This document shows, piece by piece, positions 23,648-32,533 of a stretch of DNA of 64,000 nt (its first letter is position 1; each line of letters opens with the position of its first letter). Both the position numbers and the translations under genes were made by a program. Source of the stretch: Pseudoroseicyclus aestuarii (GTDB lineage Bacteria > Pseudomonadota > Alphaproteobacteria > Rhodobacterales > Rhodobacteraceae). The notes under the pieces were generated by a model. That model was not told where the DNA came from and searched no databases. It saw only the letters and a list, made by a program, of their open reading frames with translations. The stretch lies in the NCBI RefSeq assembly GCF_003217255.1, contig NZ_QJTE01000003.1, positions 372,001-436,000 of the forward strand, in the 5' to 3' direction.

Positions 23648-26269
23648 GTGACCGGGGCCGCCCCGATCCGCTCTACCTGCCCCTACTGCGGGGTGGGCTG
23701 CGGCGTGCTACTCCGCCCGGACGGGGCGGGGGGGCTGTCGGTGGCGGGCGACCCCGAGCACCCGGCAAACCGCGGCCGGCTCTGCTCCAAGGGCACGGCC
23801 CTTGGCGACACCCTCGGCACCCGTGGCCGGCTCCTCCACCCGCTGGTGGAGGGGCGCCGCGCCACCTGGGACGATGCCCTCGACCGCGTCGCAAGCCGCT
23901 TTTCCGAGGCTGTCGCGATGCACGGCCCGGGCAGCATTGCCTTCTACGTCTCGGGTCAGTTCCTGACCGAGGATTACTACGTCGCCAACAAGCTGATGAA
24001 GGGCTTCATCGGCTCGGCCAATATCGACACAAACTCGCGCCTCTGCATGGCCTCGACTGTCGCCGGCCACCGCCGCGCCTTCGGCACCGACACCGTGCCC
24101 GGCACCTACGACGACCTTGAGGAGGCCGACCTCGTCGTCATCGTCGGCTCGAACCTCGCCTGGTGCCACCCGGTCCTCTACCGCCGCCTCGCCGAGGCGC
24201 GGGAGCGGCGCGGCACCCGGGTCGTCGTCATCGACCCCCGCCGCACCGCGACGGCCGATATCGCCGACATGCACCTCGCGCTGCGGCCCGGTACCGACGT
24301 CGCGCTGTTCGCCGGCCTTTTCGCCCACCTCCACGAGGCGGGGGCGATAGACGGGACCTTCGTCCTCGACCACACCGAGGGCTTCGACGCCACGCTCGAC
24401 GCCGCCGCCACCGCCCGCCCCGGTGCGACCGGCCTCGACCCCGACGCCATCGAGGCCTTCTACCGCCTCTGGACCCGGACCGAGCGCGTCGTGACCCTTT
24501 TCAGCCAGGGCGTGAACCAGTCCTCGCGCGGCACCGACAAGGTCAGCGCGATCCTGAACTGCCACCTCGCCACGGGCCGCATCGGGCGCCCCGGCTCGGG
24601 CCCCTTCAGCGTCACCGGCCAGCCCAACGCCATGGGCGGGCGCGAGGTCGGCGGCCTCGCCAACACGCTCGCCGCCCACCTCGACCTCGAGGATCCGACC
24701 CACCGCGCCGCCGTCGCCGGTTTCTGGGACGGCCCCCGCCTCGCCGACCGGCAGGGCCTCAAGGCCGTCGAAATGTTCCGCGCCGCGGCCCAAGGCCGGG
24801 TGAAGGCGCTCTGGATCGCCTGCACCAACCCCGCCGCGACGATGCCCGAGGCGGATATGGTGCGCGAGGCGATCCGCGCCTGCGACTTCGTCGTCGTCTC
24901 CGACCTCTTCGCCACCACCGACACCGCGCGCCTCGCCGATGTCGTCCTGCCCGCCGCCGGCTGGGGCGAGAAGGACGGCACCGTCACCAATTCCGACCGC
25001 ACGATCAGCCGCCAGCGCGCCGCACTCGGCCTGCCCGGAGAGGCGCGCCCCGACTGGGCCGCCTTCGCCGAGGTCGGCCGCCGGATGGGCTGGCCCCGCG
25101 CCTTCGACTACGCCCGCCCGGCCGAGATCTTCCGCGAGCACGCAGCCCTCTCGGGCCTCGCCGCCGGGCTTGGCCGCGACTTCGACATCTCGGGCCTCGC
25201 CGGCCTCTCGGATGCCGACTACGACGCGCTGGCCCCGATCCGCTGGCCCGTCGCCACTGGCCGCAGCGGAGGCCGCTTCTTCGGGGCAGGGGGCTTCTTC
25301 ACCCCCACGGGCCGCGCCCGCATCCACCCCGTGCGGCAGGAGGAGCCGGCGGCCCGCACCTCGCCGCGCTACCCCTTCCGCCTCAACACCGGGCGGGTGC
25401 GCGATCACTGGCACACGATGACTCGGACGGGCCGTTCGGCGCGCCTCTCGCGGCACATGGCGGAACCCTTCCTCCAGATCCATCCCGGCGACGCGGCGCG
25501 CCTCGGCCTCGTCCCGGCGGGCCTCGCGCGGGTCCGCAGCCCGCATGGCGAGGCGGTCCTGAGGGTGCTCGTCTCGGAGGCGGTGCAGCCCGGCCACCCC
25601 TTCGCGCCGATGCACTGGACGGACGAGACGGCCTCGGCGGGCCGCATCGACGCCCTCGTCGAGGCCGCGACAGACCCGGTCTCGGGCCAGCCCGAGAGCA
25701 AGGCCTCCGTCGTCGCGATCGAGCGCTTCGAGGCGGCGTGGTACGCCTTTGCCGTCTCCTCCCGTCCCGTCCGGCCAAGCGCCGACTACTGGGCGCTGGC
25801 ACAGGACGAGGCCGGGGTCCGCGCCGAACTGGCCGGCCTCGTCCCGGTGACCGACTGGCCGCGCTTCGCCGCGGACCTTTTCGGCACCACCGCCGTGCCG
25901 TCCGTCTTCGCCGACCCGGCACGCGGCGACCTGCGGATCGCCTTCGCGCGGAACGACCGGCTCGAAGCCGCGCTTTTCGTCGCGCCGCGCCCGGTGGCGG
26001 TCTCTCGCGGGCATGTCGCGGGGCTGCTGGGACAGGAGGCGTCGCAGGTCCTCGCCGCCCGTCCCGGCGCCGGGCGCGGCGATCCGGGCCCCACGGTCTG
26101 CTCCTGCATGAACGTCGGACGGACCGCGATCCTCTCGGCCTGCATGGCGGGTGCGGTGGATGTCGCCGCGGTCGGGCAGGCGACCGGCGCGGGCGTCACC
26201 TGCGGCTCCTGCCGGCCCGAGATCGCCGCGCTTCTCGCCGCCGTCGCTAGGCCGGAGGCGGCAGAATGA
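23648..26269 (+). CDS. nasA: Assimilatory nitrate reductase catalytic subunit (NasA/NasC)
   Basis: An 873-residue molybdopterin enzyme. The [4Fe-4S] ligands are Cys11, Cys14, Cys18 and Cys46 (STCPYCGVGC, GRLCSKG). Molybdopterin-guanine-dinucleotide motifs include SRLCMAS, GSNLAWCHPV and QPNAMGGREVGGLAN. The C-terminal 60 residues form a BFD-like [2Fe-2S] domain (VCSCMNVGRTAI...GVTCGSCRPEI). No diaphorase gene lies nearby, so electrons probably arrive from NirB through the Rieske NirD, as shown for Paracoccus NasB-NasG-NasC. The start is a GTG five bases after cynS. The stop overlaps the next gene by ATGA. Confidence 0.94.
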   Translation: MTGAAPIRSTCPYCGVGCGVLLRPDGAGGLSVAGDPEHPANRGRLCSKGTALGDTLGTRGRLLHPLVEGRRATWDDALDRVASRFSEAVAMHGPGSIAFYVSGQFLTEDYYVANKLMKGFIGSANIDTNSRLCMASTVAGHRRAFGTDTVPGTYDDLEEADLVVIVGSNLAWCHPVLYRRLAEARERRGTRVVVIDPRRTATADIADMHLALRPGTDVALFAGLFAHLHEAGAIDGTFVLDHTEGFDATLDAAATARPGATGLDPDAIEAFYRLWTRTERVVTLFSQGVNQSSRGTDKVSAILNCHLATGRIGRPGSGPFSVTGQPNAMGGREVGGLANTLAAHLDLEDPTHRAAVAGFWDGPRLADRQGLKAVEMFRAAAQGRVKALWIACTNPAATMPEADMVREAIRACDFVVVSDLFATTDTARLADVVLPAAGWGEKDGTVTNSDRTISRQRAALGLPGEARPDWAAFAEVGRRMGWPRAFDYARPAEIFREHAALSGLAAGLGRDFDISGLAGLSDADYDALAPIRWPVATGRSGGRFFGAGGFFTPTGRARIHPVRQEEPAARTSPRYPFRLNTGRVRDHWHTMTRTGRSARLSRHMAEPFLQIHPGDAARLGLVPAGLARVRSPHGEAVLRVLVSEAVQPGHPFAPMHWTDETASAGRIDALVEAATDPVSGQPESKASVVAIERFEAAWYAFAVSSRPVRPSADYWALAQDEAGVRAELAGLVPVTDWPRFAADLFGTTAVPSVFADPARGDLRIAFARNDRLEAALFVAPRPVAVSRGHVAGLLGQEASQVLAARPGAGRGDPGPTVCSCMNVGRTAILSACMAGAVDVAAVGQATGAGVTCGSCRPEIAALLAAVARPEAAE

Positions 26270-27243
26270 CCCTTCGCCACGCCGTCGCCACGCTGGGCCG
26301 GGGCCCCGGCCGCTCCCGCAGCCTCGACATGGCCGAGGCCGAAGCCGCCATGGCCGAGGTCCTCTCGGGCGAGGCCGCGCCCGAGGCGCTGGGCGCGCTC
26401 CTCATGCTGCTTCGCATGAAAGGCGAGACGGCGGACGAGGTCGCGGGCTTCACCCGCGCGATGCGCGCCGCCCTCCCGGATCTGCCGACCCCCGCGCTCG
26501 ACTGGCCGGTCTATGCCGCGGGCCGCACGCGGGGGCTGCCCTGGTTCCTTTTCGCCGCACGGCGCGTCGCGGAGGCGGGCCATCCGGTGCTGCTGCACGG
26601 CTGGACGGTCAACCCCGCCCCTCTCGAGGCGGGGCTGAAGGCCGCCCGCATCCCCGTCGTCACGCCCGGCGGTGCCGCGGATGCGCTCGCCCGTCACCGC
26701 ATCGCCTTCCTGCCGCTCGAGGCGCTGTCGCCGGCGCTCCTGCGGCTCCTGCAGCTTCGGGAGGTCTTCGGCCTCCGCTCCTGCGTGAACACCTGCCTTC
26801 GGATGCTGAACCCCGGGGCCGCGCCCGCCATGGTGCAGGGCGTCTTCCACCCCTCCTACCGGATGCTGCAGGCCGAGGCCGCGCAGCGGCTCGGCCAGCC
26901 GTCGCTGACCGCGATCAAGGGCGGCGGCGGCGAGTTTGAGCGCACGCCGGTCAAGGAGGTCGAGCTGATCGGCCTGCGCGGCGGCCACCCCTGGCAGGCC
27001 ACGGCGCCCGCGCTGCTCGCCGAGACCCGGCGCCTTGCCGATGCCGAGCCGGACCTCGCGCAGCTCGCCGCGCCCGATCCCGGCCCCTTCGCGCGGGCGG
27101 TGATCGAGGGCACCGCGGCCCTCGCCTTCGACACGCTCGGCCTCGGCGCGGATGCCGCCGGAGCCTCGCCCCTCCGCATGGACCTAGCCCCCCGTCCGAT
27201 CCCGGACGCCCCCCTCTCGCGCAGGCAGGAGACCGCTCGATGA
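26266..27243 (+). CDS. YbiB/TrpD2-like protein of the anthranilate phosphoribosyltransferase fold
   Basis: 325 residues resembling the TrpD2/YbiB group: an N-terminal helical domain (AEAAMAEVLSGEAAPEALGALLMLLRMKG), then a nucleoside-phosphorylase-type domain with LREVFGLRSCVNTCLRMLNP and a conserved KGGGGEFERTP segment. The PRPP/anthranilate signature of true TrpD is altered. YbiB is described as a nucleic-acid-binding protein, so a biosynthetic role is not assured. It is coupled to both nasA and cysG by ATGA overlaps, which implies a function tied to nitrate assimilation. What that is I cannot say. Confidence 0.8.
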   Translation: MTLRHAVATLGRGPGRSRSLDMAEAEAAMAEVLSGEAAPEALGALLMLLRMKGETADEVAGFTRAMRAALPDLPTPALDWPVYAAGRTRGLPWFLFAARRVAEAGHPVLLHGWTVNPAPLEAGLKAARIPVVTPGGAADALARHRIAFLPLEALSPALLRLLQLREVFGLRSCVNTCLRMLNPGAAPAMVQGVFHPSYRMLQAEAAQRLGQPSLTAIKGGGGEFERTPVKEVELIGLRGGHPWQATAPALLAETRRLADAEPDLAQLAAPDPGPFARAVIEGTAALAFDTLGLGADAAGASPLRMDLAPRPIPDAPLSRRQETAR

Positions 27244-28631
27244 AGTCCTTCCCGATGTTCATCCGTACCACCGGCCGCAGGGTCGTCATCGCCGGCGGCG
27301 CGGAGCAGGCCGCGCAGAAGGCGCGCCTGATCCAGAAGACCGACGCCGAGATCCTGCTCGCCGCGCCGGACCTCGACCCCGAGCTCGCCCATCTCGTCGC
27401 CTCGCGCCGCGCCACGCAGGAGGCCGGTCCCCTGACCGCCGCCACCTTCGCCGGCACCGCCATGGTCTTCGTCGCCACCGGCTGCGCCGGCGCCGATGCG
27501 GCCCTCCACGCGCTGGCCAAGGCCGCGGGCGCCACGGTCAACGTGGTCGACCGGCCCGAGCTGTGCGACATCACCACGCCGGCCATCGTCGACCGCGATC
27601 CCGTCGTCGTCGCCATCGGCACCGAGGGGACCGCGCCGGTCCTTGCCCGCGCGATCAAGACGAGGCTGGAGGAAAGCCTGCCGCTCAACCTCGGCGGCCT
27701 CGCCGCGTTCGCCGGCACGCTGCGCGGCGCCGTCGCCCAGCGCCTCCCCGCCGCGACCCGCCGCGCCTTCTGGCGCTGGGTCTTCCGCGAGGAGCCGGCC
27801 CGACTGCATGCCCGCGGCGCCGAGCGCGAGGCGAGCCGTCTCGTCAAGGATGCTCTCGCCGAGGGGCGGGTGCCCGAAGGCGCTGGCCGGGGCATGATCT
27901 CTCTTGTCGGCGCGGGCCCAGGGGCGCGTGATCTGTTGACCCTCCGCGCCGTCGAGCGGCTGCAGGAGGCCGATGTCATCTTCTACGACCGCCTCGCGGG
28001 GACCGAGGCGCTCGAGCTTGCCCGCCGCGACGCGGAGCGGGTCTGCGTCGGAAAGACGGTCGGCGCCTCCACCTGGCCGCAGGAGCAGATCACCGCCCTG
28101 ATCGTCGCCGAGGCCCGCCGCGGCCGCCGCGTCGTGCGCCTGAAGTCCGGCGATCCGTCGATCTTCGGCCGCGCCACGGAGGAGATCGAGGCCGCCCGCG
28201 CCGCCGGCATCCCCGTCGAGATCGTCCCCGGCGTCACCGCCGCCTTCGCAGCCGCCGCGGCCATGGGCGAAAGCCTGACGAGGCGCGGCGAGACCGACAC
28301 GCTGGTCTTCACCACCGGCGCCTGCCGCGACGGCGACGGCGATCCGGACTGGGCCGCCCATGTCCGCCCGGGGGCAAGCTTCTGCCTGTATATGGGCGTG
28401 CGATCCGCCCCCCGCATCGCCGCCGCCCTGCGCACCGCCGGGGCCTGCCCGGGCACGCGGGTCGACATCTGCGCCGAGGTCTCGACCGCCAGGCAGCGCC
28501 TCCTGACCTGCACCCTTTCCGAGCTTCCCTCGACGCTGGCGAAGGAGGGGGTCGACGGCGTCGCGATCCTTCGCTTCGCATTTCCCAAGCGCGGGCAGGC
28601 CCCGGTCCCCGACCTGCTCGCGGCAGAGTAG
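27240..28631 (+). CDS. cysG: CysG, siroheme synthase
   Basis: 463 residues. Residues about 1-205 are the precorrin-2 dehydrogenase/ferrochelatase half (MFIRTTGRRVVIAGGAEQAA, VNVVDRPELCDITTPAIVDR). Residues about 215-455 are the uroporphyrinogen-III methyltransferase half (ISLVGAGPGARDLLTLRAVE, VRLKSGDPSIFGRATEE, VEIVPGVTAAFAAAAAMG). It makes siroheme, the cofactor of NirB, which explains its place as the last gene of the operon. The ATG overlaps the preceding stop. I see no clear terminator in the 211 bases after it. Confidence 0.94.
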   Translation: MKSFPMFIRTTGRRVVIAGGAEQAAQKARLIQKTDAEILLAAPDLDPELAHLVASRRATQEAGPLTAATFAGTAMVFVATGCAGADAALHALAKAAGATVNVVDRPELCDITTPAIVDRDPVVVAIGTEGTAPVLARAIKTRLEESLPLNLGGLAAFAGTLRGAVAQRLPAATRRAFWRWVFREEPARLHARGAEREASRLVKDALAEGRVPEGAGRGMISLVGAGPGARDLLTLRAVERLQEADVIFYDRLAGTEALELARRDAERVCVGKTVGASTWPQEQITALIVAEARRGRRVVRLKSGDPSIFGRATEEIEAARAAGIPVEIVPGVTAAFAAAAAMGESLTRRGETDTLVFTTGACRDGDGDPDWAAHVRPGASFCLYMGVRSAPRIAAALRTAGACPGTRVDICAEVSTARQRLLTCTLSELPSTLAKEGVDGVAILRFAFPKRGQAPVPDLLAAE

Positions 28632-28842
28632 GGACGACTTGCGGCCCGACCTCTTTGGAGCGCGGCGGTCAGGCTGGCACGGCGCTTTAGGGCGCATGGC
28701 CGGGGACCGATGGCCGGCAGTCATCCCGTGGCGCCGGGGTCGCGCGGCAAGGGGAGGGGAGCGGGGATGCGATCGGGCGTTGCCGCTGCGCGGCGCTTGT
28801 GCCATCACCGGCACGAGGCGAACACAAGAAGAGGGAAGGCTC

Positions 28843-29496
28843 GTGCCCCTTAATGCGGCCCGCCGGCGCATGATGGTCGATACGCAAGTGCGGCCGTCCG
28901 ACGTCACAAGTTTTCCGATCATCGACGCGATGCTGAACGTGCCGCGCGAGCGGTTCGTTCCGGCCGGCCTGCGCGATGCGGCCTATGCCGAAGAGGATCT
29001 GCCGCTGGCGCCCGGTCGGGCGATCCTTGCGCCGCGGACCTTCGCGAAGATGCTGGGCGAGCTCGAGCTCAGGCCCGACAGCGCGGTCCTCGAGATCGCG
29101 AGCGGGCTCGGCTACGGCTCTGCCGTGCTGGCGCGGCTGGCCGGTTTCGTCGCTGCCGTCGAGGATGACGCCGACCTTGCGGCGCAGTCGCAGGAGACGC
29201 TTTCGGAGCTCGGCATCGACAATGTCGCCGTGATGACCGGCCCGCTGGCGCAGGGCGCCGCCGAGAGCGGACCCTACGACGCGATCATCATCGAGGGCGC
29301 GATCGAGCGATTCCCCGAGGGGCTGGACGCGCAGCTGCGCGACGGCGGCCGGGTCGCGGCGATTTTCATCGAAGGCGCGCTGGGCATCGTGCGCATCGGC
29401 TACAAGCACCACGGCTCGATCTCCTGGCGCTACGCCTTCAATGCCGGCGCGCCGGCGCTGCCGGGCTTCGATGCCGCAAAGGCATTCACGTTGTAA
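28843..29496 (+). CDS. Protein-L-isoaspartate O-methyltransferase-like protein
   Basis: 217 residues of the Pcm-like SAM methyltransferase group common in alphaproteobacteria. It shows RRRMMVDTQVRPSDVTSFPIIDAMLNVPRERFVP and the SAM-binding motif VLEIASGLGYGSAVLARLAG. The normal Pcm motif here is (L/I)E(V/I)GxGxGY, and this copy has ASGLGYG, so catalysis is plausible but not certain. The GTG at 28843 is preceded by GAGGGAAGG. The frame is open upstream to 28639, but that part has no similarity. The TolC gene follows after 49 bases. Confidence 0.8.
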   Translation: MPLNAARRRMMVDTQVRPSDVTSFPIIDAMLNVPRERFVPAGLRDAAYAEEDLPLAPGRAILAPRTFAKMLGELELRPDSAVLEIASGLGYGSAVLARLAGFVAAVEDDADLAAQSQETLSELGIDNVAVMTGPLAQGAAESGPYDAIIIEGAIERFPEGLDAQLRDGGRVAAIFIEGALGIVRIGYKHHGSISWRYAFNAGAPALPGFDAAKAFTL

Positions 29497-29545
29497 GAGG
29501 CTACCGCGCCGGGGCGCGGTCCGATCAAGAACAGGCGGGACAGGC

Positions 29546-30934
29546 ATGACACGATCCATCAAGGCGCGACTTCTGGGATTCGCGGTCTGGTGCGGGGCGG
29601 CGGCCATCCCGGCGGCAAGCCTGCAGGCCGAGACGCTGTCCGACGCCCTCTCCGCTGGCTACGAGAACAGCGGCCTGCTCGAGCAGAACCGCGCGCTGTT
29701 GCGCGCCGCGGACGAGGATGTCGCCCAGGCCGTCGCCGCGCTGCGCCCCGTCCTGAGCTGGAGCGCGAGTGCCTCGACCTCCTGGCCGCGCGAGAATCTC
29801 GACCGGACCGGGCAGGACTACCTGCAGACCTCGCTCGGCCTGACCGCGCAGCTGACGATCTACGACGGCGGCCTCAACCAGCTGGCGGTCGAGGCGCAGA
29901 AGGAAACGGTCCTGGCCACCCGCGAAAGCCTGCGGGGCGTCGAATCCGACGTCCTGCTGCGCATCGTGCAGGCCTATCTCGAGGTGCAGCGCGCCAGCAG
30001 CAGCGTCGACCTGCGCCAGAACAACATCCGCCTCATCGGGCAGGAGCTTCAGGCCGCGCAGGACCGCTTCGAGGTCGGCGAGGTTACCCGCACCGACGTC
30101 AGCCTCGCCGAGGCGCAGCTGGCAGCGGCCCGCGGTCTTCTCGCCTCCGAGCAGGGCGGGCTGACCCAGGCGATCGAGGAATTCCGCGCCGCCGTGGGCC
30201 GCGCCCCCGACAACCTGGCCGCCGTGCCGCTGGCGCCGATCCCCGATTCGCTCGAGCAGGCGCAGCAGATCGCGCGGCGCAACGCGCCCGACCTGCTGCA
30301 GGCGCAGCGTCAGGTCACCATCGCCGAGTTGAACATCCGCCGCGCCGCCGCCGCGCGCCGCCCGAATGTCGCGTTGCAGGGCACCCTCGGCCTCGACCCA
30401 AACAACGACTTCGAGGATTCGGAGCAGCTGTCGCTCAGCGTGCAGTCGCCGATCTACCAGGGCGGCGCGCTCTCCAGCGCGGTGCGGCAGATCCAGAACC
30501 AGCGCGACGCGGCCCGCAACGCGCTGATCTACACCGCGCGGCAGATCGACCAATCCGTGGCCAACGCCTATTCCCTGCTGGCCGTCGCGCGCGCGACCCG
30601 CACGGCCTCGGCCGCGCAGGTGCGGGCCAGCAACGTCGCCTTCGACGGCGTGCGCGAAGAGGCGACGCTGGGCGCGCGCACCACGCTCGACGTGCTGGAC
30701 GCCGAGCAGGACCTGCTTGACGCGCGCACCAGCCTGGTCTCGGCCGAGGTGGACGAGACGCTCGCCACCTACTCGATCCTTGCCGCCATCGGCCTGCTGA
30801 CGGCCGAGCACCTGGAACTGCCGGTGCAGATCTACGACCCCTCCGCCTACTACAACCTCGTCAGCGACGCGCCCGCCGGGATGTCGCCGCAGGGGCAGGC
30901 CCTGGACCGGGTGCTGCAGTCGATCGGCCACTGA
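29546..30934 (+). CDS. TolC-family outer membrane efflux/secretion protein
   Basis: 462 residues with a Sec signal (ASLQAETLSDALSAGYENSG marks the mature start). The rest is two tandem TolC repeats, long amphipathic helices with strands: NRALLRAADEDVAQAVAALRP, DRFEVGEVTRTDVSLAEAQLA in the first, REEATLGARTTLDVLDAEQD in the second. It should form the trimeric exit duct of a type I secretion or RND/MFP system. No inner-membrane partner is nearby. The TolC-Pcm-like arrangement recurs in related bacteria, to my knowledge. Confidence 0.9.
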   Translation: MTRSIKARLLGFAVWCGAAAIPAASLQAETLSDALSAGYENSGLLEQNRALLRAADEDVAQAVAALRPVLSWSASASTSWPRENLDRTGQDYLQTSLGLTAQLTIYDGGLNQLAVEAQKETVLATRESLRGVESDVLLRIVQAYLEVQRASSSVDLRQNNIRLIGQELQAAQDRFEVGEVTRTDVSLAEAQLAAARGLLASEQGGLTQAIEEFRAAVGRAPDNLAAVPLAPIPDSLEQAQQIARRNAPDLLQAQRQVTIAELNIRRAAAARRPNVALQGTLGLDPNNDFEDSEQLSLSVQSPIYQGGALSSAVRQIQNQRDAARNALIYTARQIDQSVANAYSLLAVARATRTASAAQVRASNVAFDGVREEATLGARTTLDVLDAEQDLLDARTSLVSAEVDETLATYSILAAIGLLTAEHLELPVQIYDPSAYYNLVSDAPAGMSPQGQALDRVLQSIGH

Positions 30935-30940
30935 TCACCG

Positions 30941-30970
30941 CCGCTGTGCAACCTTGTTGTTGTGCAGCGG
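30941..30970 (+). other. 12-bp hairpin just after tolC, overlapping a promoter
   Basis: CCGCTGTGCAAC (30941-30952) pairs with GTTGTGCAGCGG (30959-30970), ten Watson-Crick and two G-U pairs, loop CTTGTT. It begins six bases after the TolC stop. There is no T run. It overlaps the -35 region of the next gene's predicted promoter, so it may act as a 3' mRNA stabiliser or as an operator. Confidence 0.5.
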
Positions 30971-30985
30971 CCTTCGGGCTACACT
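30957..30985 (+). promoter_or_regulatory. Predicted sigma-70-type promoter for the PopZ-like gene
   Basis: TTGTTG (30957-30962), a 17-base spacer, then TACACT (30980-30985). Transcription would begin about 25 bases ahead of the ATG at 31013. Read by eye; not tested. Confidence 0.45.
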
Positions 30986-31012
30986 GCATCTAGAGGCGAC
31001 GCAGGATATCCC

Positions 31013-31816
31013 ATGCCCGATCCGGTCACACAGAGCGAAACCGAGGACATGCTGTCCTCCGTGCGCCGGCTTCTTGCGCAGGACGAGAGCGGCGCGGCCA
31101 GGCCCCCCATGGGGCAGGGCGCACAGCCCGGATCACGCCGCCTCTACCTCGAAGAGACCTACCGCCAGGACTTTACCGGGGGGCCGGGCCGGGCCGCCAA
31201 TAGCGTCGGGCCGGTGATGCGGCCCCTGGCCGCCGCCAGCCCCGAGCAGGGGCCTGTGGCCGGCGACAGTCGGCCCGACCGCGCCGAGGCCCCGCGGCCC
31301 GCCGCCGCCGACCGGCTGGTCCTGACGCCGGCGCAACGTGTGGACGCAGCCGAGGCAAAGCCTGAGCAGCCGCAGCGCGCCGCCGCCGAGGCCCTTGGCG
31401 AAGCCGTCGCCGCCGAGATCCGCTCGCGCCTCGCCAGCACCATCGCGGAGCTCGAGGCGGCCGTGACCGAGGGCGATGACGAATGGGAGCCCGACGGCAG
31501 CGAGGCCGCGCCTGTCATGGACTGGCAGCACGAGGAGCCGAGCTTCATCGGCCGCCACGCCCGCCGCGACACGCAGTCCCAGCCCGCCGGCCCCGCCGCG
31601 CCTGTGGCCGCGGCCGAGGTTCCAGCCCTCGCCTCCGATCAGTCTCCAGCCACCGCTCCGCTTTCGCTGATCGACGAGGACCTGATGCGCCGCATCGTTG
31701 CTGACGTGGTGCGCGAAGAGCTGCGCGGCGCGCTGGGCGAGCGGATCACCCGCAATGTCCGCAAGCTCGTGCGGCGCGAGGTCTACCGCGTGCTCTCGGC
31801 GCAGGACTTCGACTGA
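31013..31816 (+). CDS. PopZ-like polar organising protein
   Basis: 267 residues with the three-part layout of PopZ (DUF2497). A short N-terminal helix reads SETEDMLSSVRRLLAQDE, comparable with the Caulobacter PopZ N-terminal client-binding helix. A long Ala/Pro/Glu-rich disordered linker spans about residues 30-215. A C-terminal helical oligomerisation region reads LMRRIVADVVREELRGALG then RKLVRREVYRVL. PopZ forms a polar matrix that anchors chromosome origins and cell-cycle kinases. Rhodobacterales versions are divergent, so the name is a proposal from architecture. The preceding promoter suggests it is transcribed independently of tolC. Confidence 0.6.
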   Translation: MPDPVTQSETEDMLSSVRRLLAQDESGAARPPMGQGAQPGSRRLYLEETYRQDFTGGPGRAANSVGPVMRPLAAASPEQGPVAGDSRPDRAEAPRPAAADRLVLTPAQRVDAAEAKPEQPQRAAAEALGEAVAAEIRSRLASTIAELEAAVTEGDDEWEPDGSEAAPVMDWQHEEPSFIGRHARRDTQSQPAGPAAPVAAAEVPALASDQSPATAPLSLIDEDLMRRIVADVVREELRGALGERITRNVRKLVRREVYRVLSAQDFD

Positions 31817-32087
31817 CCCGCGCCTATTGAGCGCGAGCGGATAGCGGGCCAGGGCCAGCAGCGCCACGATATCCAGCTGAGCCCCAAGGCGCGGCGTGGG
31901 TGTCGAGCCCCTGGTCCGGACGCACGGCACGAGGCCCTGCGCCCGCCGAATTGCCGGCACCCTCCACCAGCACCAAGGCTAGTCCTGCCGATAGCCGCGC
32001 CAAGCTCTCCACCAGCTGCAGAAGCCGCGACTTGCCGGCGGCGCCATCCGCATCCCCCTGAACTGAACTGCAGGGCCTGAACGAAAA
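31817..32087. other. Intergenic stretch after the PopZ-like gene
   Basis: About 270 bases before the terminator at 32088. I find no gene with a start, ribosome site and family motif. On the minus strand a short piece reads GAAGKSRLLQLVESLARL and, one frame over, QLDIVALLALARYPLAL. This could be a frameshifted remnant but is too short to name. Confidence 0.4.
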
Positions 32088-32119
32088 GAACGCGGCCCTG
32101 CTGGGGCCGCGTTCTTTTT
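32088..32119. terminator. Bidirectional intrinsic terminator
   Basis: An 11-bp stem, GAACGCGGCCC (32088-32098) with GGGCCGCGTTC (32104-32114), loop TGCTG, then TTTTT (32115-32119). On the minus strand the stem is followed by four T (AAAA at 32084-32087). It most directly ends the minus-strand small gene at 32156-32479 and can also stop readthrough from the PopZ-like gene. Confidence 0.85.
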
Positions 32120-32155
32120 CAATGGGCCGCCCGGGGGCGGCAGCCATAGAGGCTG

Positions 32156-32479
32156 TCAGGCCGCCCGCACTTCGGCCTCGGCGGCATGGCGCCGCTCGCT
32201 CTCCTCGCGCGACAGCGCGACGGAGGTGCGCACGCCCTTGCCCACGAATTCCATCAGGCCCGAGACGACGCGCTCGTTCGGGTCGATGCCGGCGCAGGAC
32301 AGAACCTCGCGCCCATCGCGGGAGCGGGCCCAGCGGGCGATCTGCTCGGGGCCGTTGCCATACTTCTTGTCGTCGGCGATCGCATCGTCCAGGGCGGCCA
32401 GGACGACGGCGGCGAAGAGCTTGCGCGCGCGGTTGCCCTGTTCGTTGTTGTAGGCAGTGCCGTCAACGAGATCCTTCAT
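32156..32479 (-). CDS. Conserved 107-residue protein of Rhodobacterales (DUF6280-like, name uncertain)
   Basis: A small soluble, mostly helical protein: KDLVDGTAYNNEQGNRARKLF, then VVLAALDDAIADDKKYG and ARWARSRDGREVLSCAGIDP. It ends in a charged tail (SREESERRHAAEAEVRAA). No catalytic motif or signal peptide is visible. I recall near-identical proteins in Rhodobacterales annotated as DUF6280, but cannot verify the number. It has AAGGAA before the ATG, its own terminator downstream, and is divergent from efp across a 255-base region, so it is a single-gene unit. Confidence 0.75.
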   Translation of the reverse strand: MKDLVDGTAYNNEQGNRARKLFAAVVLAALDDAIADDKKYGNGPEQIARWARSRDGREVLSCAGIDPNERVVSGLMEFVGKGVRTSVALSREESERRHAAEAEVRAA

Positions 32480-32533
32480 GATGCTTCCTTGTGTTTTTTA
32501 TAGCGTCTGTCGGGCGCTTTTTCTTTTTGATCT

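Noticed and set aside
23708-26014. A 768-codon open frame opposite the nitrate reductase
   Set aside because: Antisense shadow. The plus-strand frame has the iron-sulfur and molybdopterin motifs.
28632-28842. Terminator or promoter between cysG and the Pcm-like gene
   Set aside because: I found no stem with a T run and no acceptable -35/-10 pair in this 211-base gap.
31830-32070. Possible frameshifted gene remnant on the minus strand
   Set aside because: Two short plausible pieces lie in different frames, but neither is long enough or similar enough to a family to name as a pseudogene.
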